A stretch of DNA of 64,000 nt from Gammaproteobacteria bacterium (GTDB taxonomy: Bacteria > Pseudomonadota > Gammaproteobacteria > Pseudomonadales > Azotimanducaceae). Position numbers and translations under genes: made by a program. This document shows positions 1-8,617 of this stretch, piece after piece. The stretch covers positions 4,535 to 68,534 of the forward strand of contig PAFU01000030.1 of the NCBI GenBank assembly GCA_002704225.1, read 5' to 3'. Under the pieces are notes generated by a model. It had not been told where the DNA came from, searched no databases, and worked only from the letters and a program-made list of their open reading frames with translations. The first letter of the stretch is position 1; each line of letters begins with the position of its first letter.

Positions 1-1005
1 CAAGGTGTCGCCGGACTGCCACGACTGAGTTTCCTCCGGGGTTAGCGTGTCAAGGTTCACACGTTTCACTTCATCACCCAACTCGAACTCAATATCCGGC
101 CATTCGGACAAATCCGGCGCCGTGAACTGAGCGGGACCCGAACCGTCCAGCGTAAAGTGCACGTGTCGGGTCGCGCTGCAGTTGGGGATGATTGCCACAG
201 GTTTGTTCGCTGCATGAGTCGGATAGTCTTTGACCTTGACGTCTAGGACGGTGGTCAAACCACCCAAGCCTTGGGCGCCTATGCCCAGTGCATTCACCTT
301 CTCAAACAACTCCATGCGGAGTTCCTCCGAAGGATTACTGGCCCCATTGGCCTGCAGTTCGTGCATGTCCAAGGGTTCCATCAGGGACTCCTTGGCCAAC
401 AACATGGCTTTTTCGGGCGTGCCGCCAATGCCGACCCCCAAAATACCCGGGGGACACCAACCAGCGCCCATGGTGGGTACTACACTCAAAATCCAATCCA
501 CAATGGAGTCCGAGGGATTCAGCATGGCAAACTTCGCCTTGGCCTCGCTGCCGCCGCCCTTGGCCGCCACTTCAATTTCCACCTTGTCGCCGGCCACGAT
601 CTTGGTGTGAACCACGGCAGGGGTATTGTCCTTGGTGTTGGCTCGGGCTCCATTGGGGTCAGTCAGTACCGAACCGCGCAGCACATTATCCGGATGGGTA
701 TACCCCCGGCGCACACCTTCGTTGATCATGTCTTCGAAGGCCATGTCCGCATCCCACTGCACGTCCATACCGACGGATATCAGCACATTGACGATGCCGG
801 TATCTTGGCAAATCGGTCGTTTACCAATGGCACACATGCGCGAGTTCACCAGCACCTGAGTAAGCGCTGCTTTTGCTGCGGGTGACTCTTCTTTCTCCCA
901 GGCACCGCGCATCGCGCGTATAAAATCCGTCGGGTGGTAATAAGAAATGAACTGCAGTGCGTCGGCGATGCTCTGAATCAGATCATCTTGCTTGATAACG
1001 GTCAT
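1..1005 (-). CDS. Class I (4Fe-4S) fumarate hydratase, C-terminus cut by window edge
   Basis: Iron-sulfur fumarase interconverting fumarate and malate in the TCA cycle. The visible 335 codons cover the N-terminal (alpha, cluster-binding) domain and enter the linker to the beta domain; the rest lies beyond base 1. Three cysteines fit the cluster ligands of the family: C66 in ICQDTG, C184 in AGWCPPG and C276 in PNCSATRH. The NTKDNTPAVVH and GAQGLGGL stretches are also typical. The ATG at 1005 has GGAG six bases upstream. It follows the 1036-2109 gene by 30 bp on the same strand and may be cotranscribed with the selenoprotein pair. Family identity is secure; whether this is the fused FumA-like form or a separate alpha subunit cannot be seen, though the continuation past the alpha domain favours the fused form. 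Confidence 0.93.
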   Translation of the reverse strand, partial: MTVIKQDDLIQSIADALQFISYYHPTDFIRAMRGAWEKEESPAAKAALTQVLVNSRMCAIGKRPICQDTGIVNVLISVGMDVQWDADMAFEDMINEGVRRGYTHPDNVLRGSVLTDPNGARANTKDNTPAVVHTKIVAGDKVEIEVAAKGGGSEAKAKFAMLNPSDSIVDWILSVVPTMGAGWCPPGILGVGIGGTPEKAMLLAKESLMEPLDMHELQANGASNPSEELRMELFEKVNALGIGAQGLGGLTTVLDVKVKDYPTHAANKPVAIIPNCSATRHVHFTLDGSGPAQFTAPDLSEWPDIEFELGDEVKRVNLDTLTPEETQSWQSGDTL

Positions 1006-1035
1006 TAATGACTCCGTGTTGGTAATGAAGCGGCG

Positions 1036-2109
1036 TCAGGACTGGCTGAGGCCCGGAATTTCACAGTATAAGTCCAGCTCTACCCGCTGGCTAACGTAAC
1101 GGTTCTGATGAGCACCAGCGCACCACGATGGCATCACCATGGAGTACAGACCGCTCCCTCCGGCCATCAAGAGCAATATGTCTTCCGGCCGATTGAAGCA
1201 GCGATAGGTTTCGCTCGTGATGCGCTCGGCGAAACCTGCCGAGAAATAGGCCAGCCGCTCCGTTGGATAGTGGGTGAGCTCCCACAATCGCTGCAAAATC
1301 GCCGGGCGATCTAGGCCGGCATCGGCCAGAATTTTGGCGTGCTCTGGATTGAGGACGACCACAGCGCCACCACCCGTCAGTACCGCATTGTTGGTGGCCA
1401 TGTTGGCCAGACCGATGACCAGCACCTCCAACAGCTTGTGGGCGTCTTGGGGGTCATCCGCGTCGCCGCTGTACATCACCGAATGCGGTGCCTCGGCACC
1501 TATTACGGTCACTACGGTGTCTTCGGCGGCAAAGCCCAGCCCTTCGTGCATGGGCGAAAAAGGCGAGTGCTCCTCATCTTCCGCCAGACAGTAGGTGAAC
1601 TTGCCCGGGTGGCCTAAGAGCGCCATATCCGACTCGCCGGGACGCGCGCCGCCAATATTGATCATGCACAATCGCAGTGCGCGACCAATACTGGCATTCG
1701 CCCGGTGACCCGGGCCCAGTGCGCCAAAACCGCTGGCTATTGGGCCACAGCTCAGCCGACCCGGCCCATTCACAATAATCAAAGGTGCGGTGCAATGGGT
1801 GGTGGACTGCATTTGGGCTAGGTCAAACTCGTCTTGCAGTACCGCCTGTACTGCGGCGATGACCACCGGAACATGCTCGGCCAGACATCCGGCCATCACG
1901 GCGGCAACGGCGACTTTTTCCACCGTCGCGACGCCTCCTGCTGGCCCCATGACGCCAAGGCGCATGTCTGCGTCCATACCACTGGCTAAGACCATATTCG
2001 CCACACGATCCAGCGTCGGAACCACCACCGGCAAACCATCGGTCATACCCGCACGGTGTAATGCTTCAAGCGCTGCGCCTTCGTCGGACGCCTGCATGAG
2101 CTCAGTCAT
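1036..2109 (-). CDS. Uncharacterised partner of the UGSC selenoprotein
   Basis: Soluble 357-residue protein with no signal peptide or membrane segment. Conserved-looking blocks are DGLPVVVPT near the N-terminus, GGVATVEKVAVAAVMAGC, THCTAPLIIVNGPG, a Gly/Cys-rich segment RLSCGPIASGFGALGPGHRA, IGRALRL, NIGGARPG and GHPGKF. I recognise these blocks as a recurring bacterial type but know no assigned function. Several cysteines (THC, LSC, LRLC, TYC, SWC) could be redox or metal ligands. Its ATG lies inside the 3' end of the selenoprotein gene (8 bp overlap, ATGACTGA), so translation is coupled and a complex with that protein is likely. No enzyme activity is assigned. Confidence 0.8.
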   Translation of the reverse strand: MTELMQASDEGAALEALHRAGMTDGLPVVVPTLDRVANMVLASGMDADMRLGVMGPAGGVATVEKVAVAAVMAGCLAEHVPVVIAAVQAVLQDEFDLAQMQSTTHCTAPLIIVNGPGRLSCGPIASGFGALGPGHRANASIGRALRLCMINIGGARPGESDMALLGHPGKFTYCLAEDEEHSPFSPMHEGLGFAAEDTVVTVIGAEAPHSVMYSGDADDPQDAHKLLEVLVIGLANMATNNAVLTGGGAVVVLNPEHAKILADAGLDRPAILQRLWELTHYPTERLAYFSAGFAERITSETYRCFNRPEDILLLMAGGSGLYSMVMPSWCAGAHQNRYVSQRVELDLYCEIPGLSQS

Positions 2110-2632
2110 GTTTCAATTGCTCAATAATTTGCGGCGCAAGACGCTTGGCCACTTCTTCGAGATGACTCTGGCCGGTTCCAGCCAAAGGATGCGGTAATTT
2201 TACGCGAGGCACTGAGGGCATGCCCAAACTCTCGGCAGTAAAATTGCCCTGCGGCCAAAAGTCTTCGGTGACTAAGGCAACGGAAGGGAGGCCGCGTTTT
2301 GCTGTATTGATGCCGTCACGCACGGTGCCGGTGGTACAGCTGCCTCAGTGGCCATAGGCGGCGATGACCGCATCGCACTGAGCCTGAATCTCATCAAGCA
2401 TGCTGTCCGGGGCTGCGATGGATGCATTGCCCTTGTTCCAAACGCGCACTTCGATGCCGTCGATGAGTCGTTCCAGTTCCGTGCCCACATGTCTGAGAAA
2501 ATTCTCGGAGTCTGGGAAGCCGTTCGCCAACAATCCAACCACTGAGGGGGGATTCGCAGCTAAATCGATACCAAGGGTATAGGGATCTGCCGGCACGGCA
2601 CGCTCGCCTTGCGGGTTGTGAAATTCGATCAT
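2102..2632 (-). CDS. UGSC-motif selenoprotein, in-frame UGA at 2345-2347 read as Sec
   Basis: A start at 2632, preceded by a strong GGAGG, opens a frame that reaches TGA at 2347-2345 and continues without another stop to 2102. Read through, the product is 176 residues with Sec96 in the motif H-U-G-S-C (C99), followed by a TTGTVRDGI segment and an A-K-R-G-L-P-S-V turn. This resembles the Sec region of glycine-reductase subunit B (UGTC, then an AG-I-P-V strand) and matches a bacterial family named for its UGSC motif. The coding character continues past the stop and the next gene overlaps the distal end, which argues against a broken gene. U-x-x-C implies a redox-active selenenylsulfide. Substrate unknown. 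Conventional gene calling would split it into 2345-2632 and about 2102-2323. Confidence 0.88.
2313..2331 (-). promoter_or_regulatory. Candidate bacterial SECIS hairpin downstream of the UGA
   Basis: Counting the U of UGA as 1, bases 17-35 can fold as CCG / G·A mismatch / CAC, five-base loop CGUGC, GUG / CGG. The loop carries GU at bases 25-26. Bacterial SECIS elements are known to place a small apical loop with a conserved G (often GU) roughly 16-37 bases after the UGA, so position and loop fit. The stem is short and sequence alone does not prove SelB binding. Confidence 0.55.
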
Positions 2633-2661
2633 GGAACCTCCGTTTTCATACCAAACCGAAA

Positions 2662-2694
2662 CAGCGTATCAACACTTGTTCGTGTTTCACGCTG
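2662..2694. promoter_or_regulatory. Nested dyad upstream of the selenoprotein operon
   Basis: CAGCGT (2662-2667) pairs with ACGCTG (2689-2694), and inside them AACAC (2671-2675) pairs with GTGTT (2682-2686). It ends 30 bp before the selenoprotein start. On the minus strand a weak promoter-like TTGATA / 16 bp / TATGAA begins within it (about 2645-2672). It could be an operator or a 5'-leader hairpin; no regulator family can be named. Confidence 0.4.
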
Positions 2695-2829
2695 GGGTAA
2701 GTCACCACAGTAGAACAAAATCCATGGAATAAAAACGTTGCATAGGCGCTTTGAGATCAACAGATACTCGGCCGCGGAGGGGGCTAAGCAAAACGCAGAT
2801 CTTCAGGCACTCGAAACGTGCCACGGCGT

Positions 2830-3558
2830 TTACTCAGTCATACGACCGAATACGCCAACCCGCTGCTGGACTCGCTCGGTGTACTCTTTCAGGCCACCGT
2901 ATTCATTCGCCACATGGGTCATCCACGTTGCGGGTTGCTGATCGAACACCCCCGCCATAAAACTGGCGATAGCAAAGTCATACACACAGGGTTCGGCTGC
3001 AAAGAGAAAGCCATCGCCTTGCACCGCATCCTGTAATGCCTGCAGATCCCGCCGGGCAAAACCTTCTTGCTCCTCTTGGTTATGACGGCCTAAGCCTTGC
3101 AGGTGATAGGTTTGTTCCACTTCCTTACGGGCCTGTCTGGCGATGAAGCCCCGAATCGGCCACGGCGCGATATGGAAAAACCCCTCGACGATGTTTGGAA
3201 ACCAACCGTCGTCCAACCAGCGACTGGCTACGAAGATCCAATACAAGTGGTCGTCTACGAGACGAGACAATGCCAGCCCAACGGCGCGATCCTTATCAGA
3301 CAAACCCGCATGCACTCGCCCCTGAGTGATGTCGTTTAAATATTCCACGATCAACTCTGAATCAGCGATTTCTCGGCCATCGGCTATCAGGTAGGGTAGC
3401 TTGCCCTTGGGCGCTTTGCGCGGATCTGCCTGAACCTCTATGTCATAGTCTAAGCCGAGTTGCGTCATCAACATTTCCGCCTTCAGACAGAAAGGACTCA
3501 CATTCTGCAGTCCGAAGGCACCACCGAGCGTTACCAATGTCAGCTTTGGCTGGCTCAT
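2830..3558 (-). CDS. Glutathione S-transferase-like protein (metaxin/Faxc type)
   Basis: A 242-residue protein with an N-terminal thioredoxin-like domain (VSPFCLKAEMLMTQLGLDY, then KGKLPYL and ADSELIVEYL) and an all-alpha C-terminal domain. The SPFC-x-K motif and helical tail resemble the Faxc/metaxin-like branch of the GST superfamily rather than classic detoxifying GSTs. Its ATG directly follows the TAG of the CoA-transferase (TAGATG), so the two are cotranscribed and perhaps act on the same compound, inferred to be a CoA- or glutathione-linked xenobiotic or lipid. There is a 197 bp gap to the selenoprotein gene downstream on the same strand. Confidence 0.85.
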   Translation of the reverse strand: MSQPKLTLVTLGGAFGLQNVSPFCLKAEMLMTQLGLDYDIEVQADPRKAPKGKLPYLIADGREIADSELIVEYLNDITQGRVHAGLSDKDRAVGLALSRLVDDHLYWIFVASRWLDDGWFPNIVEGFFHIAPWPIRGFIARQARKEVEQTYHLQGLGRHNQEEQEGFARRDLQALQDAVQGDGFLFAAEPCVYDFAIASFMAGVFDQQPATWMTHVANEYGGLKEYTERVQQRVGVFGRMTE

Positions 3559-4764
3559 CTATTTGCTCCCGTCGACAACAATGCCGGCCCCAATCAGTGA
3601 CTGGATATAGTCCTCAGCAAAGTCCAATTCACGTAGCACGCTCAAACTGTTTGCGCCTATATCCGGCGCTCTTTGGGGGGCCTTCTTAACCTCACCCACC
3701 ATGTTGATGGGGCTGGATATGGTGAGTTCGTAATCACCTTGGGTATCCCCAGTTTCTATCACGATGCCCGCGGCGCGAAGCTGCGGGTCTACCAACACTT
3801 CGCTCATGGTTTGCACTTTCGAGTAGGTAATCCCCTCATCATCCAAACGTCTTGCCGCTTCCGCATAGTCGATTTGAGCAAAGGCATCAGAAATCATCTG
3901 TTGCAGATCACCCCGGTTACGCATGGCCTGACGAATATCACTAAAGCGTTCGTCCTGCAGCCACTCAGGATGACCCAAGGCCGCGCAGAGCTGGGGGTAT
4001 TCCCGGGCAGTGTTGATCATCGTCAGCACCAGATAGCTCCCATCCGCACACCCATAGGCCGCGCTCAGCGGATTAACCCATCCGGCCTGCTGGCGGTGTT
4101 CCGCCAGATCATTACCGGCAGCCACACCCTGTAAGGCCATACCATTAGCCCACACGCCGTTGGCCGCCAGCGACGTACTGACATGGCAGCCCTCGCCAGT
4201 ACGTTCACGCTTATACAGACCACTCATAATCGCCCCGAACAAAGCCGTTGCGGTGGAGTGATCGCCCATGCCTGGCGCGGGCATCAGAGGCGTTTGGTCT
4301 GGGTCGCGCACGAATTCCATCATGCCCGAGCGCGCCCACCAACCGGTGACGTCAAAAGCGCGGCGATCGGCTTCTGGCCCCTCGTCGCCGTAGCCGGTGA
4401 TGTGACCGAACACCAAACGGGGATTTATGGCCTTCAGTGTTGGATAGGTCAGTTGATAACGTTCTAGCTGACTGCGCATGAAATTCGTTGTCATCACATC
4501 GGCTTTGGCGATGACTTGATGCAGTAGGGCTTGGCCCGAATCCTTACTCAGATCCAATGCCAAAGACTCTTTGTTTCGCGAGGTCAGCAGCCAGTGGTAC
4601 GGCACCGGATAACGGCCCACCAGACCGCGGTATCCATCGCCACTGGGCGGCTCAATTTTGATCACCTTGGCACCAAAATCGCCCAACATGGTCGCGGCAC
4701 CCGGGCCGGCGAGAAACGTCGCCGCATCCACAACAACCAGATCTTCTAAAAAATGCTCCATCAT
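3559..4764 (-). CDS. Class III CoA-transferase (CaiB/BaiF family)
   Basis: Predicted to move CoA between a small acyl-CoA donor and an organic acid. From ATG 4764 the protein is 401 residues. Family landmarks are the N-terminal LAGPGAATMLGDFGAKVIKIE, NKESLALDL, and the catalytic Asp at 168 in GMGDHSTA, at the position of Asp169 in formyl-CoA transferase. The frame is open upstream to 4893, but that would overlap the CPXCG gene and lacks family sequence. The doublet ATGATG at 4764/4761 follows AAGGGGGG, so either Met may be used. It lies between the CPXCG gene and the GST. The acid substrate cannot be read from sequence. Confidence 0.9.
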   Translation of the reverse strand: MMEHFLEDLVVVDAATFLAGPGAATMLGDFGAKVIKIEPPSGDGYRGLVGRYPVPYHWLLTSRNKESLALDLSKDSGQALLHQVIAKADVMTTNFMRSQLERYQLTYPTLKAINPRLVFGHITGYGDEGPEADRRAFDVTGWWARSGMMEFVRDPDQTPLMPAPGMGDHSTATALFGAIMSGLYKRERTGEGCHVSTSLAANGVWANGMALQGVAAGNDLAEHRQQAGWVNPLSAAYGCADGSYLVLTMINTAREYPQLCAALGHPEWLQDERFSDIRQAMRNRGDLQQMISDAFAQIDYAEAARRLDDEGITYSKVQTMSEVLVDPQLRAAGIVIETGDTQGDYELTISSPINMVGEVKKAPQRAPDIGANSLSVLRELDFAEDYIQSLIGAGIVVDGSK

Positions 4765-4808
4765 CCCCCCTTCTCTGCGCGTCTCACTCCAATACGTTTC
4801 GCACCTGG

Positions 4809-5006
4809 CTAACAATCGTTTTCGTGCTGCGCCAACACGATGAACTCCCCGGTTCCCGACACGCTCACCGTAAACTGAATCGGCGCACAGCAAACGTAGC
4901 AGTCTTCGATATAACGCTGCTCGCTTTCACTGGTATCGACCACCAGTTCGTAACTTTCACCGCAGTAAGGGCAGTCGATGACTTGAGTGTCGGTACTAAA
5001 ACGCAT
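4809..5006 (-). CDS. Small CPXCG-motif cysteine-rich protein
   Basis: A 65-residue acidic protein with CPYCGE at residues 12-17 and CYVCCAPI near residue 36, giving two CxxC pairs spaced for a zinc ribbon. This matches the short gammaproteobacterial family named after its CPxCG motif, which has no known function. It sits 44 bp upstream of the CoA-transferase on the same strand and is divergent from the hydrolase at 5108, with a shared promoter region of about 100 bp. Confidence 0.85.
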   Translation of the reverse strand: MRFSTDTQVIDCPYCGESYELVVDTSESEQRYIEDCYVCCAPIQFTVSVSGTGEFIVLAQHENDC

Positions 5007-5107
5007 TACTCGAGTCTAGACGCGATCTGCCCTACCCACCACGTTTTCTCGCGCGTGAAAAATGCCAAGTGCCGGTGTAGGGTATGGCGCTTTTGCCGGA
5101 GTCACTC

Positions 5108-6007
5108 GTGTCCGATTTACCCTTTTGGTACACCCAATCTATGGAATGCCCGTCTGATTCCGCCCGCGTTGTCGTCGACGGCATCGAGATCGCCTATGAA
5201 ACGTGGGGCGAGGTCGGCAACCCCGGCATTGTGCTGATTCATGGCAGCAATGCACATTTGGAGTGGTGGCGTTTTACCGCTCCGTTCTTGGCCGATCGCT
5301 TTCGTCTAGCCGCCATCGACCTATCCGGCAACGGCAACAGCGGCTGGCGCGAACGCTATACGGGCAAGGGCTTTGCAGACGAGGTTTGGGCGGTATGTGA
5401 GGCCGCGCAACTAGGCGAACGACCCATCGTTGTCGGCCACAGTTTCGGCGGTTTTGTCGCGCTGGAAACCGGTCATTACTACGGCGCGAATTTGGGCGGC
5501 ATTCTGTTTATGGACTTCACCGTGGCACCCCCCGAAGAGTCTATGGAGTGGGGCTTGCGCGTTGAACGCGAAGGCGTCGAGCCCGGTCGCAAACTGCGCA
5601 TCTACGATGACTTTGAATCGGCGCTTGGGCGCTTTCGCTTCATTCCGGAGCAACCCGGCGTGCACCCGGAAGTCCTCAAGCACCTCGGCACTTACGGCCT
5701 CAAGCAAGTGCCGGAAGGCTGGACATGGAAGTTTGATCCTGGCCTGTTCGATTATCTCGAAATGGGCATGGATCAATACGACAAACTGATGGCTTTGCCT
5801 TGTAAAACCGCCTTGATGCTTGGCGAACAGAGCGAGGACGAAGGAGCGCTTTATGGCGACCACATGCTGCGGGCCAGTGGTGGCAAGCTGCCTGTGATTA
5901 CCGTACCCGGCACCTATCACCACCTGATGTTCGACCAGCCCATTGCTGTCGCCTCTTCCATGAAGCTCCTACTGCTGGAATGGCATCGACAAAACGCAGT
6001 GTCCTAA
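5108..6007 (+). CDS. Alpha/beta-fold hydrolase
   Basis: A 299-residue hydrolase. The oxyanion loop is IHGSNAHLEWW, the nucleophile elbow is GHSFGG, and the C-terminal histidine is in GTYHHLMFDQP. I prefer the GTG at 5108, which has GGAG six bases upstream and gives the N-terminus SDLPFWYT. An in-frame ATG at 5084 would add eight residues but has only a poor ribosome site. It is divergent from the CPXCG/CoA-transferase operon and convergent with the MFS operon. Ester or lactone hydrolysis is a reasonable guess. Confidence 0.88.
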   Translation: MSDLPFWYTQSMECPSDSARVVVDGIEIAYETWGEVGNPGIVLIHGSNAHLEWWRFTAPFLADRFRLAAIDLSGNGNSGWRERYTGKGFADEVWAVCEAAQLGERPIVVGHSFGGFVALETGHYYGANLGGILFMDFTVAPPEESMEWGLRVEREGVEPGRKLRIYDDFESALGRFRFIPEQPGVHPEVLKHLGTYGLKQVPEGWTWKFDPGLFDYLEMGMDQYDKLMALPCKTALMLGEQSEDEGALYGDHMLRASGGKLPVITVPGTYHHLMFDQPIAVASSMKLLLLEWHRQNAVS

Positions 6008-6083
6008 CCACTGCCAAACACCATCTGAGGGCGGACATGTGTGAGCTGCTGCTGAATCGGCGGCTTTGGCATTGCGCCGCACC

Positions 6084-7403
6084 TTAATCGCTAGACTGCA
6101 GCTCTTCTCTGATCCGGGCGTGCAGTGCATTGTCGAGGATATAGAAGCGGGCAAGCACGATGGCCAAACTCATCAGAACGATGGGCACACAGGTCAGCAT
6201 CTGCTTGATCGCCTCAAGGGTGTCCGGGGTCTGCTCCTGATTCGCCACATAGCCCGCTGCGCTGAGCGCCAGCGCCACCCCTGCGCCGCCCACGGCCTTG
6301 CCGAGCTTTTGGAAAAAACTGGCCGAGGCGTACACTGCGCCGTCAGCCCGCTTGCCGTGCTTCCACTGGGCGTATTCGACGGTATCCGGAATCATCGCCC
6401 AGCCAAGTACCGCCACCGGCGCACCGCCTAAGGCGACCAGACAGCCCCAGAAAATAGTCCATTCATAGTCACTGGCAGGGGTCAGATAAAACCCTACAGA
6501 GGACGCGATGGTGAACAACGCACCTATCTGAATGGCTCCCGCCTTGCCAAATCGAGCCGCCAATGCGGGCACGAAGGGCAGCCCCACAAACATGACTGCG
6601 AGACCAAGGCCGAAGAAAAGACCAATCAAATCCGGTCGCCCGATGTTATAGGTAAAGTAGTAAATCGCGACGGTTTGACGCACGGTAAAACTGAGCATCC
6701 CCAAGGTAAACAAGCCAATGACGATCATCAGTGGTCCGTTGGCAAAGACCGCCTGCATGCTGTCGCGCCAACCAAGCTGCTGCTGGGCGGGTGGCTTGAT
6801 CACCTCTTCAGTGGAGAAAAAGGCCAGCACCAGTAACACGGTGGCGACAACCGCAAACAGCCCCATCACCGCTTGGTATCCCACTGCTTCGGTCTCAAAC
6901 AGTGGCACCAGCGCAGGCACACCGACGGTAACCGCTGCTGCACCGGCAAACGCAAAAGCCATGCGCCAAGTCGACAGCCGCGTGCGCTCTTCATAGTCGT
7001 TCGTTAAAGACGCGGTCAGCGCCGAGTAGGGAATCGTCACCACCGTGTAGAGAATGCCAAAGCCAATGTAGGTGGCGTATGCCCATAACACACGACCGCT
7101 TTCATCAAGATCTGGCACGGTAAATGTCAGCACCGTAATCCCACCCAAGGGAATCGCACCCAACAGCAAGTAGGGCCGTAATCGACCCCATCGAGTGTTC
7201 GTGCGTTCGGCAATCGCCCCCATGATTGGGTCAGTCACCGCATCGACAATTCGCGCCACCAACAGTACTCCGGCTGCAGCGGCGGCACTGATCTCCAAAA
7301 CGTCGGTATAGAAATAGAGCAAAAACGTCATGGACGAGATGAAGTACAGGTTGATGCCTAGATCACCCACCGCGTAACCAACACTCTTCTTCCAACCCAT
7401 CAT
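6084..7403 (-). CDS. MFS transporter, GPH/MelB-like cation symporter
   Basis: A 439-residue, 12-helix membrane protein. The glycoside-pentoside-hexuronide (MelB-like) signature is clear: VGYAVGDLG in helix 1, ARIVDAVTDPIMG in helix 2 and the loop TRWGRLRPYLL. Members usually couple sugar or glycoside uptake to Na+ or H+; relatives in degradative clusters move other organic acids. Its ATG overlaps the TGA of the CoA-transferase (ATGA, 7400-7403), so it is the last gene of the amidohydrolase/CoA-transferase operon and probably imports that pathway's substrate (inference). Confidence 0.92.
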   Translation of the reverse strand: MMGWKKSVGYAVGDLGINLYFISSMTFLLYFYTDVLEISAAAAAGVLLVARIVDAVTDPIMGAIAERTNTRWGRLRPYLLLGAIPLGGITVLTFTVPDLDESGRVLWAYATYIGFGILYTVVTIPYSALTASLTNDYEERTRLSTWRMAFAFAGAAAVTVGVPALVPLFETEAVGYQAVMGLFAVVATVLLVLAFFSTEEVIKPPAQQQLGWRDSMQAVFANGPLMIVIGLFTLGMLSFTVRQTVAIYYFTYNIGRPDLIGLFFGLGLAVMFVGLPFVPALAARFGKAGAIQIGALFTIASSVGFYLTPASDYEWTIFWGCLVALGGAPVAVLGWAMIPDTVEYAQWKHGKRADGAVYASASFFQKLGKAVGGAGVALALSAAGYVANQEQTPDTLEAIKQMLTCVPIVLMSLAIVLARFYILDNALHARIREELQSSD

Positions 7404-8617
7404 TCAATCACTCGCAACACGCGCAAAGCGTCTATCTCGTCATCGCTAAACCCCAAACCGGCCAAAACGTCTACACCGTCGGCTCCGGGATCCGGAGCGG
7501 CTCGCTGCAGAGATGGTCCATGCGGGAATTTCGATAAGTTGATCGGGCTACGGACAAGGTCGAGGTCACCCATCTCGGGGTGAGGCGCCGGCACCGCCAT
7601 GCCCAAGTGTTTGACTTGGGGATTGTCGAAGGCTTCCTTGATGGTGTTGATCGGTCCGCAGGGCACACCGCCATCGTTCAGAGCCTGTACAAGTTCGGCC
7701 ACGGTAAATTTGGACGTTACCGCGTTCATATCCCGTTTGATTTGGTGGCGATGGCGAGTCCGGCTGCCAACGCTTTGATAGTCGGGGTGCTCAAACAGTG
7801 CCGTGGCACCAAGAGCATCACAAAAGCGTTGCCACATCTGACCACCAAAGGCTGCGATGTTGACGAATCCATCCTTGGCCTCGAACATCCCCATGGGCAC
7901 TTGTGTCGGATGGTCGTTACCCTGCTGCACGGGTTCTTCGCCGCTCATGGTGTAGCGAGCGCCCTGGAAATCCAGCTTCGACATCATGGCCTCCAGCAAG
8001 GAGGTATGGACCCACTGACCCTCCCCGGTCCGCTCTCGGTGCAGTAAGGCAAGCAAAATTCCTTGCCCCAGAAACATCCCCGCCGAGGTATCTGAGATGG
8101 CGATGCCCACACGCATTGGACCTTGTTCGGGCTCGCCGGTAATCGACATCAAACCGCTCATCCCCTGAACAATCTGATCCACCCCCGGCCGCTCACTGTC
8201 AGGGCCGTCCTGACCAAAACCGGAAATACTGGCATAGACGATCCCGGGGTTGATGGTTTTGAGCGTTTCGTAATCCACGCCAAGGCGATATTTCACGGTA
8301 CTGCGAAAGTTTTCGACGACCACGTCGGCGTCCTTGGCCAAACGATGGAACAACGCCCGGCCCTCTTCGTGTTTAAGATCAATGGCCAAGGAGCGTTTGT
8401 TGCGATGCAAATTCTGCTCATCCGGGCCGCGACGACCGCCGGTCACCGAATTGCCGTGGGCATCCTGACGAGGCGGAGGCTCAACTTTAATGACATCGGC
8501 ACCCCAATCCGCCAGCAATCGAACCGCCATTGGCCCAGCCCGAGCGATGGTCAGATCTAAGACACGGATATGCGATAGCGGTCCCTGACGCACAGTAACA
8601 GTCCCGCTATTGGTCAT
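7400..8617 (-). CDS. Class III CoA-transferase (CaiB/BaiF family), second copy
   Basis: A 405-residue enzyme with ARAGPMAVRLLADWGADVIKVE at the N-terminus (shown in the family as the CoA-binding start), NKRSLAIDLK, SGFGQDGP, and catalytic Asp176 in AISDTSAG. The frame is open to 8689, but the ATG at 8617 overlaps the stop of the amidohydrolase gene by 11 bp, the usual sign of translational coupling, so I take it as the start. It is only distantly like the copy at 3559-4764. It is the middle gene of a three-gene operon and would activate an acid as its CoA thioester. Confidence 0.92.
   Translation of the reverse strand: MTNSGTVTVRQGPLSHIRVLDLTIARAGPMAVRLLADWGADVIKVEPPPRQDAHGNSVTGGRRGPDEQNLHRNKRSLAIDLKHEEGRALFHRLAKDADVVVENFRSTVKYRLGVDYETLKTINPGIVYASISGFGQDGPDSERPGVDQIVQGMSGLMSITGEPEQGPMRVGIAISDTSAGMFLGQGILLALLHRERTGEGQWVHTSLLEAMMSKLDFQGARYTMSGEEPVQQGNDHPTQVPMGMFEAKDGFVNIAAFGGQMWQRFCDALGATALFEHPDYQSVGSRTRHRHQIKRDMNAVTSKFTVAELVQALNDGGVPCGPINTIKEAFDNPQVKHLGMAVPAPHPEMGDLDLVRSPINLSKFPHGPSLQRAAPDPGADGVDVLAGLGFSDDEIDALRVLRVIE

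Noticed and set aside
2102..2632. Reading the locus as two genes or a nonsense pseudogene
   Set aside because: Same frame on both sides of the UGA, U-G-S-C motif at the stop, SECIS-like hairpin, overlap with the next gene and an mnmH gene in the window all favour Sec read-through.
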